Below, piece by piece: positions 24,130 through 31,375 of a DNA stretch of 31,375 bases. Location of the stretch: positions 1 through 31,375 of the forward strand of contig DASTTY010000060.1 in assembly GCA_035759925.1 (NCBI GenBank). The letters run 5' to 3'. The notes below the pieces were generated by a model that did not search any database, was not told where the DNA came from, and was given only the letters and a program-made list of their open reading frames with translations. The DNA is from RHKX01 sp035759925. Lineage in GTDB: Bacteria > Actinomycetota > Thermoleophilia > Solirubrobacterales > 70-9. Made by a program: the position numbers and the translations under genes. Within the stretch, counting starts at the first letter, position 1; each line of letters opens with the position of its first letter.

Positions 24130-24650
24130 CGGCCCGCTCCGGCACCCCGGCGACGATCGAGCTCGACCCGCAGCTCCGCCGCCACGTCGCTCGGCCGGCG
24201 ATCGTCGGTGGCGATCGCGACATCGACACCTTCGAGGTCCGGCATCGTCGCCGCAAGCCGGCGGGACGCGTTGAGCAGCTCCGGCAGGCCCGACCAGCCA
24301 GGCGGCTCACGACTGAGCAGCCGCTCCCGCATCGTCTCCGGATCGGCATGCAGGAGCACGAGCAGATGGTCAGGGACGTCAACGGCTCCGAGCACCGACC
24401 GGAGGTGATCATCGTCCTCGATCGTCGCGGTGACCAGCAACAGCTCGCTGCCCACCTCGCGGTAGGAAGCGGTGAGCATCCGCAGGTGGGTGATCGTGCG
24501 CTCCCTCGCCAGGGCCGGATGGGAGCGCTCTAGCGCGTCGCACTCGATCAGCGCCGCATCGAGGCCCTCATCGCCGAGGATGTCGTGGAGGTAGGAGGCG
24601 ACCTCACTCTTGCCAGCGCCGGGCGGCCCGGTGATCACGACCGCGAACAT
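24126..24650 (-). CDS. P-loop nucleotide kinase-like protein
   Basis: 174 aa. Begins MFAVVITGPPGAGKSEVASYL, a Walker A (GPPGAGKS, 8-15), followed by ALIECDALERSHP (a DxD-like acidic position), LLVTATIEDDDHL and LLHADPETMRERLLSRE, a lid-like region typical of small-molecule kinases such as gluconate, shikimate or adenylylsulfate kinase-like proteins. The substrate cannot be named. Translationally coupled to DUF72. Confidence 0.75.
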   Translation of the reverse strand: MFAVVITGPPGAGKSEVASYLHDILGDEGLDAALIECDALERSHPALARERTITHLRMLTASYREVGSELLLVTATIEDDDHLRSVLGAVDVPDHLLVLLHADPETMRERLLSREPPGWSGLPELLNASRRLAATMPDLEGVDVAIATDDRRPSDVAAELRVELDRRRGAGAGR

Positions 24651-24707
24651 CGACGCGACGATCGCAGGTCCGGCCGCCCGCGGCGGCCGAGGCGCGGGGG
24701 CGGAGGC

Positions 24708-25160
24708 TCAGAGCTCGCGCTCGTAGACGTACATCAGCTCGGTGCCGCTGCGGTTCGTGAGCCCGAACCGCTCGTAGAGCCGGTGCGCGTCGGTGTCGCC
24801 CTCGTCGGTGCCGAGGAAGACGTAGTCGCAGCCACGCTCGCGGCAGAGCTCGAGCGCGGCGGTCATCAGCTCCGAGCCGAGCCCCTCGCGGCGCCGTTCA
24901 CCGACGACGTAGAGCTCGGCGATGTATGCCTCGTTGCCGTCCGACCAGATCGACGGCTGGAACCTGAGCACGATGATCCCGTCCGGCCCGTCCCCGGCGA
25001 GCAGCACCGCGGTGCCGCCCGACCCGATCAGCTCCGTGATCCGCGCGGCGATCCGTTCCGGCGCCGGGGTCGGCTCGTCGTACTCGGTGTTGAAGCGATG
25101 GAGCAGGCGTCCGATCGCGGGCCCGTCGGCGGCGGTCGCGATCCGAACGCGGTCGCTCAT
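24708..25160 (-). CDS. GNAT-family N-acetyltransferase
   Basis: 150 aa single GNAT domain. The acetyl-CoA loop is RREGLGSELM (R-x-x-G-x-G type) after YIAELYVVGE; the C-terminal half reads LGTDEGDTDAHRLYERFGL. ATG at 25158-25160 is chosen, 23 nt after the ETF:QO stop; a longer reading overlaps that gene. Substrate unknown (small amine or protein terminus). Confidence 0.85.
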   Translation of the reverse strand: MSDRVRIATAADGPAIGRLLHRFNTEYDEPTPAPERIAARITELIGSGGTAVLLAGDGPDGIIVLRFQPSIWSDGNEAYIAELYVVGERRREGLGSELMTAALELCRERGCDYVFLGTDEGDTDAHRLYERFGLTNRSGTELMYVYEREL

Positions 25161-25183
25161 CGCTCCGCGCCGCGTCCCGGCGC

Positions 25184-26881
25184 TCAGACTTCTTGGTAGA
25201 GCGGCCCGTCGCCGCCCTCGGGCATCGTCAGCCGACCGCCCTTGGCGTTGATGGCGCCGCACTGGACGCAGTTCGACGCGGTCACATGGACGTCGACCTC
25301 AGCAGCGTCGCCTTCGAGCTGGTCCTCGGGGATCTCGTAGACCTGCGCGGGACACATCGACACCCACGCCTGCGCCACCTCGCGCGGCACGTGGGTCTGG
25401 ATCCGGACGTGATTCGGCGCGTCGTCGCGGGTGGCGTTGCCGCTCAGAAAGACCGAGCCGAGCTTGTCGAAGGTGAGCTCGTTGTCGGGCTCGGGGTAGT
25501 CGTCGGCGGCCGGGCCGAGATGGACCTCGACCTCGGCGTCGGGCTCGCTCTCCTTGTGGCCGGGAGGCAGCGCCCCGCGGGACAGCAGCCAGGCGTTGGC
25601 GATCGCCCCGAATGCGACGAACCCCTTGTCGCCGTATTGGCGGACGTTGCGCGAGCGGTAGAGGTCCTTCTCGATCTCGGAGCCGCGCACCTTCGCCTCG
25701 TAGGCGGAGAAATCGACCGACTCGGGATCCGTCTTCAGGCTCTCGACGATCGCCTCGGCCGCGTACATGCCGGCGTGCATCGCCAGGTGGATCCCCTTCA
25801 GGTAGGGAACGTTGACCATCGACACGTTGTCGCCGCACATCACCATGCCCGGCACCGCGAGCTTGCGCGGCATCGACCAGTAGCCGCCGGACGGGATCGT
25901 CTTCGCGCCCCAGCCGACGCGCTTGCCGCCGTCGAGGAGGTCGCGGATGAAGGGATGGGTCTTGAGCTGCTGGAGGAGGTCGTGGCAGGAGAAGGTCGCA
26001 TCGGTCGTGTCGAGGCCGGCGACCATGCCGATGCAGAGCTTGTCCTCGCCCATCGGATAGATGAACGAACCACCGAACTCGTTGTACTTCGACGACTTGC
26101 GGAGGGGCCAGTTCATCGTGTGGATGACCCGGTCGAGCGGCTTCGGGACCTCCCAGACCTCCTTGACGCCGATCTCCCAACGCTTCGCGTCGCCGGCGAG
26201 GTCGTAGTAGTCGACCGCGCAGTCGGTCAGGTGCCCGAGGGTGCCCTCGGCGAGCACGGTCGCCTTCGCCATCAGGTCGGACCCGGGCTCGAAGTTGCCG
26301 AGCTGCTCGCCGTCCTTGCCGCGTCCCTTGTCGCCGGAGCGGACCCCGCGGACGATCCGGTCCTCGACCAGCAGCTTGTCGGCCACCGTCTCGGTCAGCA
26401 GGTAAGCGCCCGCCTCCTCCGCCCGCTCGGCCAGGAAGCGGCTCAGCTTCGCGATCGAGGTGACGTAGTTGCCGTGGTTGCGGAAGTTCGGGGGCGGCGG
26501 CTTCAGCGGTATCGCCCTCGATTTGGTCAGCAGGTAGACGGCGTCCTTGTCGACCTGCTGGTAGACCGGCCACTCCGCGGGATCGAGATCCGGGAACAGC
26601 TTCTCCATCGCCGAGGGGACCATGTTGGCGCCGCTCAAGTTGTGGGCGCCGCAGACCTTGCCCTTCTCGAGCACGGCGACCGGGATCTCGCCGAGCCGCT
26701 CGGTCAGCTCCGGCTCGTCCTCGAGCAGCTGCATGACCCGGTTCGCGCAGGCGAGCCCGGCCGGGCCCCCGCCGACGATGACGATGCCCGCCTCGAGCCG
26801 CTCGTCCTCGGGATCGGTCGGGGAGCCGACGTGGGCGCCGGGATCGAACGGGGGCGGGAACTGCCCGGGAGCGACGCCCAT
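25184..26881 (-). CDS. ETF:quinone oxidoreductase (FixC/ETF-QO family)
   Basis: Passes electrons from reduced electron-transfer flavoprotein to the membrane quinone pool. 565 aa. FAD site VIVGGGPAGLACANRVMQL (34-52), HNLSGANMVPSA, GTLGHLTDCAVDYYDL, AGMYAAEAIVESL, and the C-terminal cluster domain CPAQVYEI...NCVQCGAIN... MPEGGDGPLYQEV. ETF-QO normally has four cluster cysteines, the last three as C-x2-C-x2-C. Here only CVQC remains and the fourth position is Ile, so three ligands are visible. It starts 7 nt after etfA and is clearly in one operon with etfBA. Confidence 0.92.
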   Translation of the reverse strand: MGVAPGQFPPPFDPGAHVGSPTDPEDERLEAGIVIVGGGPAGLACANRVMQLLEDEPELTERLGEIPVAVLEKGKVCGAHNLSGANMVPSAMEKLFPDLDPAEWPVYQQVDKDAVYLLTKSRAIPLKPPPPNFRNHGNYVTSIAKLSRFLAERAEEAGAYLLTETVADKLLVEDRIVRGVRSGDKGRGKDGEQLGNFEPGSDLMAKATVLAEGTLGHLTDCAVDYYDLAGDAKRWEIGVKEVWEVPKPLDRVIHTMNWPLRKSSKYNEFGGSFIYPMGEDKLCIGMVAGLDTTDATFSCHDLLQQLKTHPFIRDLLDGGKRVGWGAKTIPSGGYWSMPRKLAVPGMVMCGDNVSMVNVPYLKGIHLAMHAGMYAAEAIVESLKTDPESVDFSAYEAKVRGSEIEKDLYRSRNVRQYGDKGFVAFGAIANAWLLSRGALPPGHKESEPDAEVEVHLGPAADDYPEPDNELTFDKLGSVFLSGNATRDDAPNHVRIQTHVPREVAQAWVSMCPAQVYEIPEDQLEGDAAEVDVHVTASNCVQCGAINAKGGRLTMPEGGDGPLYQEV

Positions 26882-26888
26882 CGCCGGA

Positions 26889-27866
26889 TCAGCCGCCCTT
26901 CTTGGCCTTGATGGCCTCGGTCAGCTTCGGCATGATCTTGTGCAGGTCGCCGACCACGCCGAGGTCGCAGAACTCGAAGATCGGCGCGTTCTGGTCCTTG
27001 TTGATCGCGAGGATGTTCTCGGAGCTCTGCATGCCGACCTTGTGCTGGATCGCGCCGGAGATCCCGACCGCGAGGTACAGCTTCGGGGCGACGGTCTTGC
27101 CGGTCTGACCGATCTGCGTCGAGTACGGGTACCAACCGGCGTCGACGACCGCCCGGGTCGCCGCGACGGCGCCTCCGAGCGACCCCGCGAGGTCCTCGGC
27201 GAGCTTGAAGTTGTCCTTCTCGCCCAGGCCGCGGCCGCCACCGACGAGGATGTCGGCATCCTCGATGTTGACGTCCTCGCCGCGGGCCTCGCCGCGGGTG
27301 ACCATCGTCGCCTTCGTCGACCACTCCGACAGCTCGACCTCGACGTCCTCGACCTCGGCGGTGCCGGAGCCGGACTCGTCGACGTCGAACGCGTTGAGGC
27401 GGCCGATGATGATCCCCGGCTCGCTGACGTAGCCGACGTCGACGATCGCCGAGTCCTGGAGGACCGGGCGCTCGGCGACGAGCTTGCCGTCGGCCGCCTT
27501 GACCGCCGTGACCTCCATCGTCACCCCGGCGCCGAGACGGGCCGTCAGGCCGGCGCCGATCTCGAAGCCGAGCAGGCCGCCGCCGAACAGTGCGTAGCCG
27601 ATGCCGTTGTCGGCGATCACCTTCGCCATCACGTCGACGATCGGCTGCGCGAGCCCTTCCGGGCAGGCCTTCGCCCGGTAGACCTTGCTCGCGCCGTACT
27701 TGCCGAGAGCCGCGGCAGCGTCGTCGGAGACGTCGCCGACGACGACCGCGGAGGCGGTGCCGCCGGTCTCGGAGGCGAGCTTCGCGGCCTCGGAGATGGC
27801 CCCGAGCGAGTTCTTGTTGAAGTTGCCCTCGTCGTCATGGAGGGCGTAGACAAGGATGTCCGCCAT
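26889..27866 (-). CDS. etfA: Electron transfer flavoprotein alpha subunit
   Basis: FAD-carrying half of ETF, collecting electrons from acyl-CoA and other dehydrogenases. 325 aa: N-terminal MADILVYALHDDEGNFNKNSLGAISEA, then the C-terminal FAD domain with GGGRGLGEKDNF, STQIGQTGKTVAPKLYLAVG, ISGAIQHKVGMQSSENILA and INKDQNAPIFEFCDLGVVGD, the standard flavin-binding stretch. ATG at 27864-27866, directly after the etfB TAG. Confidence 0.96.
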   Translation of the reverse strand: MADILVYALHDDEGNFNKNSLGAISEAAKLASETGGTASAVVVGDVSDDAAAALGKYGASKVYRAKACPEGLAQPIVDVMAKVIADNGIGYALFGGGLLGFEIGAGLTARLGAGVTMEVTAVKAADGKLVAERPVLQDSAIVDVGYVSEPGIIIGRLNAFDVDESGSGTAEVEDVEVELSEWSTKATMVTRGEARGEDVNIEDADILVGGGRGLGEKDNFKLAEDLAGSLGGAVAATRAVVDAGWYPYSTQIGQTGKTVAPKLYLAVGISGAIQHKVGMQSSENILAINKDQNAPIFEFCDLGVVGDLHKIMPKLTEAIKAKKGG

Positions 27867-28658
27867 CTAGATCAGCTTCCTTTCGTCGAGCCAGGCGACG
27901 ATCTTCTCGACCGTCTCGTTGGTGTCCTCGTCCTCGAACACCTCGCCGGCCTCCTTCTCGGGCGGCGGGTTGATCGCGAGCACCTGCGTCTGCGAGCCGG
28001 CCTCGCCGACCCTGTCGGCCTCGATGCCGACATCGCCGGTGGCCTTGCTGTCGAGCGGCTTCTTCTTCGCGCCCATGATCGCCTTCAGCGACGGGTAGCG
28101 CGGCTCGTTGATCGCGTCGCCGACGCTGATCACGGCCGGAAGCTGGATCTCGACGGTGTCGTAGCCGTACTCGGCCTGACGCTCGCAGCGGAGCTTCTCG
28201 CCGGCGACGTCCATCTCGATCACCTGGGTCAGCGAAGGCATCTTCAGGTGGTCGGCGACGACGGCGCCGATCGTGTAGCACTCGCCGTCGTCGGACTGCT
28301 GTCCGAGCAGGACGAGGTCGGGCGACTCGGACTCGAGGACCTTGGCGAGCGCGTAGCCGGTCGCACAGACGTCGGAGCCGGCGAGCGCGTCGTCGCTGAG
28401 GTGGACCGAGCGGTCGGCGCCGAGCGCGACGGCCTTGTGGAGCGCGCGCTGGGCGCTGTCGGGGCCCATCGTCACCGCGACGATCTCGTCGACCTCGACA
28501 GCTCCGCCCTCGCGGATCTGCATCGCGGCCTCGATGCCATGGGTGTCGAACTGGTTCAGGGTCTTCTCGCCCGAGCGGTCGAGCCGCTTGGTGGCCGGGT
28601 CGAGCCGCTTCTGAACGGCCGCGTCCGGGACCTCCTTGACTAGGCAACAGATCTTCAA
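27867..28658 (-). CDS. etfB: Electron transfer flavoprotein beta subunit
   Basis: 263 aa. Starts MKICCLVKEVPDAAV; AMP-site region VTMGPDSAQRALHKAVALGAD, LVLLGQQSDDGECYTIGAVVADHL, and the beta-subunit recognition segment near YGYDTVEIQLPAVISVGD. I choose TTG at 28656-28658, since it gives the family N-terminus and has AAGGAGG 9 nt upstream; the much longer open reading is a shadow across the repeat and the mcm gene. First gene of the etfB-etfA-ETF:QO operon. Confidence 0.95.
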   Translation of the reverse strand: MKICCLVKEVPDAAVQKRLDPATKRLDRSGEKTLNQFDTHGIEAAMQIREGGAVEVDEIVAVTMGPDSAQRALHKAVALGADRSVHLSDDALAGSDVCATGYALAKVLESESPDLVLLGQQSDDGECYTIGAVVADHLKMPSLTQVIEMDVAGEKLRCERQAEYGYDTVEIQLPAVISVGDAINEPRYPSLKAIMGAKKKPLDSKATGDVGIEADRVGEAGSQTQVLAINPPPEKEAGEVFEDEDTNETVEKIVAWLDERKLI

Positions 28659-28690
28659 AGTGGGTGCCTCCTTGGGGACTTGCGGCGGGG

Positions 28691-28729
28691 ATCGTATCGG
28701 GTACCGGCCGTCGTTGACTGACCAGTCAA
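28691..28729 (-). promoter_or_regulatory. Probable etf promoter with overlapping operator
   Basis: Palindrome TTGACTG-AC-CAGTCAA (28714-28729), perfect 7-bp arms, typical of TetR-family fatty-acid regulators. On the minus strand a TACGAT -10 candidate (28691-28696) lies 17 nt downstream of it, so the operator would cover the -35 region. No clear -35 sequence is visible and no regulator gene is adjacent. Confidence 0.5.
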
Positions 28730-28764
28730 TCGGCCTTCGCTTACCGACTCCTACGAGGGAGACC

Positions 28765-28904
28765 GGCCGGGGCGTGACCCGGTCGGTCGGCGCAGTCGAG
28801 CAGCCCGGAGGGCTGCGAGTCGCGCAGTGGTCTAGGCCGGGGCGTGACCCGGCCGGTCGGCGCAGTCGAGCAGCCCAGAGGGCTGCGAGTCGCGCAGTTA
28901 TCTC
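28765..28904. repeat. 70-bp tandem duplication with hairpins
   Basis: Two exact-period copies, 28765-28834 and 28835-28904, identical at 65 of 70 positions. Each contains the 7-bp stem GCAGCCC/GGGCTGC with a 3-nt loop, flanked by CAGTCGA and GAGTCGCG. Copy 2 ends at the stop codon of the B12-binding subunit gene. The structures may terminate mcm transcription before the etf promoter. Confidence 0.8.
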
Positions 28905-29308
28905 TACGCGGGGGCTCCGACGCCGCCGCGGAGGAACTCGACGATGTCGTCGGTCGGCGCCCCCGGCGTGAACACCTCGGCGACGCCGAGGCGCTTCAGC
29001 TCGGGGATGTCGTCGGCGGGGATGGTCCCACCGACGGTGACGAGGACGTCTTCGGCCCCCTGCTCGCGAAGCATCGCCACGATCTTCGGGACCAGCGTCA
29101 TATGGGCGCCGGAGAGGATCGAGAGTCCGACCGCGTCGGCGTCCTCCTGAATCACCGTCGCCGCGATCTGCTCGGGCGTCTGGTGCAGGCCGGTGTAGAT
29201 GACCTCCATCCCGGCGTCGCGCAGGGCGCGGGCGATGATCTTCGCGCCGCGATCGTGACCGTCGAGGCCGGGCTTGGCGACGACGACGCGGATCTTCCGT
29301 TCGCTCAT
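28904..29308 (-). CDS. Methylmalonyl-CoA mutase-type B12-binding subunit
   Basis: 134-aa stand-alone cobalamin-binding domain. Starts MSERKIRVVVAKPGLDGHDRG: the DxHxxG motif carries the lower-ligand His. Then GLHQTPEQIAATVIQEDADAVGLSILSGAH and VTVGGTIPADDIPELKRLGV, the normal B12 Rossmann order. It works with a separate large subunit, probably the one at 30235-31375. ATG at 29306-29308 is preferred over an ATG nine codons upstream, because a TACGCT -10 box lies 7 nt before it. Confidence 0.93.
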   Translation of the reverse strand: MSERKIRVVVAKPGLDGHDRGAKIIARALRDAGMEVIYTGLHQTPEQIAATVIQEDADAVGLSILSGAHMTLVPKIVAMLREQGAEDVLVTVGGTIPADDIPELKRLGVAEVFTPGAPTDDIVEFLRGGVGAPA

Positions 29309-29315
29309 GGACGGA

Positions 29316-29321
29316 AGCGTA
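29316..29321 (-). promoter_or_regulatory. Leaderless-type -10 box of the B12-binding subunit gene
   Basis: Minus-strand TACGCT with 7 nt to the ATG, giving this gene its own promoter apart from the large subunit. Confidence 0.4.
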
Positions 29322-29347
29322 TCCGCCCCGCGCACCCCCGGTCATCT

Positions 29348-29385
29348 CACCACCGCGAAGCGCGGGCGGGATCACCCGTGTGGTG
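29348..29385 (-). terminator. Branched hairpin after the Rpf-like gene
   Basis: Outer stem CACCAC (29348-29353)/GTGGTG (29380-29385) encloses two small stems, CGCG-AAG-CGCG and CGGG-ATCA-CCCG, a compact three-way junction. It lies 6 nt past the Rpf-like stop and before the next promoter, so a terminator is likely. No T-run. Confidence 0.45.
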
Positions 29386-29390
29386 TCGAG

Positions 29391-29774
29391 TCAGGGGCAG
29401 TTCGGCCAGGGCGAGGTGCCGGTGCGCATCTTCAGCCGGACGGCCACGAAGGCCTGCGTCTTGTAGCTGTAGTCGATCGGATCGCCGCCGGGCGAGCGCG
29501 GCGCGGTCCGCCAGGTCGAGCGCATGAACTGGAAGGCGCCGCGGTAGGCGCCGCCGCCGCCGACCGCGTTCGGGTTGCCACCGGACTCGCAGCGGGCGAC
29601 GCGCTTCGCCCAGCGCTTGTTCTTCTTCGAGACCTTGCGCTCGAAGACTCCGTCGTAGGTTCGTTTGTGGTTCGGCTTCGCGGTCGTCGTCGCGCCGGCG
29701 ACGCTCACGGTCAGCGCCGCGACCGCGAATGCCGCCACGGCAGCGAGCAGCAATCTGGGAATCGGTCTTGCCAT
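29391..29774 (-). CDS. Secreted Rpf-like transglycosylase
   Basis: 127 aa: signal peptide (about 1-28, RLLLAAVAAFAVAALTVSV then AGA), a basic linker (KVSKKNKRWAKR), and a resuscitation-promoting-factor/transglycosylase-like domain: VARCESGGNPNAVGGGGAYRG followed by AFQFMRSTW. Glu63 is the expected catalytic acid; Cys62 and Cys126 could form the conserved disulfide. Such proteins cut peptidoglycan glycan strands outside the cell and help regrowth from dormancy. No LysM, G5 or other anchor, so probably free or loosely wall-bound. ATG preceded at 10 nt by TAGCCT. Confidence 0.85.
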   Translation of the reverse strand: MARPIPRLLLAAVAAFAVAALTVSVAGATTTAKPNHKRTYDGVFERKVSKKNKRWAKRVARCESGGNPNAVGGGGAYRGAFQFMRSTWRTAPRSPGGDPIDYSYKTQAFVAVRLKMRTGTSPWPNCP

Positions 29775-29784
29775 CGAGGCGGGC

Positions 29785-29790
29785 AGGCTA
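29785..29790 (-). promoter_or_regulatory. -10 box of the Rpf-like gene
   Basis: Minus-strand TAGCCT, 10 nt before the ATG. The region upstream also has a GCTAAC direct repeat (29805-29815 area); no c-di-AMP riboswitch pattern is visible. Confidence 0.3.
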
Positions 29791-29854
29791 AGGATCGTGT
29801 TAGCGAAGCGTTAGCCGATCGTCCGCATCTGCAAGATCCCGCCCAGATGGAGGA

Positions 29855-29871
29855 GACGCCCGCTGGGCGTC
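29855..29871 (-). terminator. Hairpin after the DUF2188-like gene
   Basis: Perfect stem GACGCCC/GGGCGTC with a 3-nt loop, 20 nt past the stop codon on the minus strand, followed by TCCTCC. Probable terminator of the large-subunit/DUF2188 transcript. Confidence 0.45.
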
Positions 29872-29891
29872 GTCGACCGCCGGCGCAATTC

Positions 29892-30206
29892 TCAGTCGGT
29901 GATCCCGGTCGTGACGACGAAGATCGCGACGATCGCGATCAGCAGCGTGATCCCGATCGCGATCGCGGCGACGGTGAGGAGCGTCCGCTTGACGTTGAGC
30001 TCCTCGTCGGGGCCCTCGCTGAAGACGTCCTGGCGGACGTCGACCGCGTCGCCGGTGCCGCCGCTGTGATGCTCGGCCTCCTGCTGCTTTCGGGCTGCCT
30101 GCTCGGCGAGCTCGCGGGTCGGGTAGTTGGAGAGCGCCTGGGCCTCACCGGTGCGGCGGACATCCCACCCCTCGACGTCGCTGCGGACAACCTCGAAGTC
30201 GCTCAT
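29892..30206 (-). CDS. DUF2188-like protein with C-terminal membrane anchor
   Basis: 104 aa. Residues 1-42 (FEVVRSDVEGWDVRRTG, then LSNYPTRELAEQAARKQQ) match the small DUF2188 fold, found in stress-related small proteins of unknown function. An acidic linker follows, then one membrane helix (about 75-98, LLTVAAIAIGITLLIAIVAIFVV). ATG at 30204-30206 with GGAAGGGG upstream, 28 nt after the mutase stop, so it is cotranscribed with the large subunit. Confidence 0.75.
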   Translation of the reverse strand: MSDFEVVRSDVEGWDVRRTGEAQALSNYPTRELAEQAARKQQEAEHHSGGTGDAVDVRQDVFSEGPDEELNVKRTLLTVAAIAIGITLLIAIVAIFVVTTGITD

Positions 30207-30234
30207 ACCGCCCCTCTGCCCCTTCCTGGTCGGA

Positions 30235-31375
<1,141 letters not shown>

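Noticed and set aside
29775..29891. c-di-AMP riboswitch before the Rpf-like gene
   Set aside because: Such switches often precede actinobacterial rpf genes, but the gap is only 117 nt, contains a terminator-like hairpin and lacks the conserved motifs.

Overview
The window is very GC-rich DNA from a bacterial chromosome. It carries an F-type ATP synthase cluster downstream of rpmE-DUF1385-CDF-prfA-prmC-tsaC-rpiB-glyA, an Rpf-like secreted protein, a DosS-type sensor kinase, a CYP135/138-like P450, ETF genes and a split B12 mutase. This points to an actinobacterium; a deep lineage such as Thermoleophilia/Solirubrobacterales fits best, but that placement is inference from gene content and codon use. 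Starts are often GTG or TTG, and several genes have a -10 hexamer (TANNNT) exactly 7 nt before the start codon, the signature of leaderless transcription.

Layout. Positions 1-13382 are one long minus-strand housekeeping block. Read in transcription order it is rpmE, DUF1385, a CDF metal transporter, prfA, prmC, tsaC, rpiB, glyA, a DUF354 protein, a WecA/TagO-like phosphoglycosyltransferase, atpI-like, atpB, atpE, atpF, atpH and atpA (cut by the window edge). Many junctions overlap by 1-4 nt. Positions 13437-15301 (plus strand) hold a small unknown protein, a zinc alcohol dehydrogenase and a NarL-type response regulator. Next come a decayed ATPase/DUF4143 gene (minus), a GAF-GAF histidine kinase (minus) whose first GAF domain keeps the His/Tyr pair of the DosS/DosT heme pocket, and a divergent tandem universal stress protein. 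Together these suggest a gas- or redox-sensing stress module. Positions 19072-22414 (minus) hold a P450, a 104-aa unknown, a secreted GH114-like protein and a TetR regulator. A divergent alpha/beta hydrolase follows, with two TetR-type operators in the shared promoter. Positions 23395-28658 (minus) form the etfB-etfA-ETF:quinone oxidoreductase unit followed by GNAT, P-loop kinase and DUF72 genes. Positions 28904-31375 (minus) hold a split methylmalonyl-CoA-mutase-type enzyme: a large subunit cut by the window edge and a separate B12-binding subunit, with a DUF2188 membrane protein and an Rpf-like gene between them.

The most unusual signal is a pair of related long hairpin elements (11083-11247 and 21655-21829). 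Each starts at the stop codon of a minus-strand gene and ends just before the start of the next. Their arms differ almost only by transitions, and all 16 of these turn into G-U pairs on the plus strand and none on the minus strand. Other notable points are a 70-bp tandem repeat before etfB, a palindromic heptamer repeat inside the atp operon, a P-loop ATPase remnant with its ATPase core deleted, an ETF:QO that lacks one cluster cysteine, and a hydrolase without its catalytic histidine. I found no tRNA, rRNA, CRISPR array or insertion sequence.
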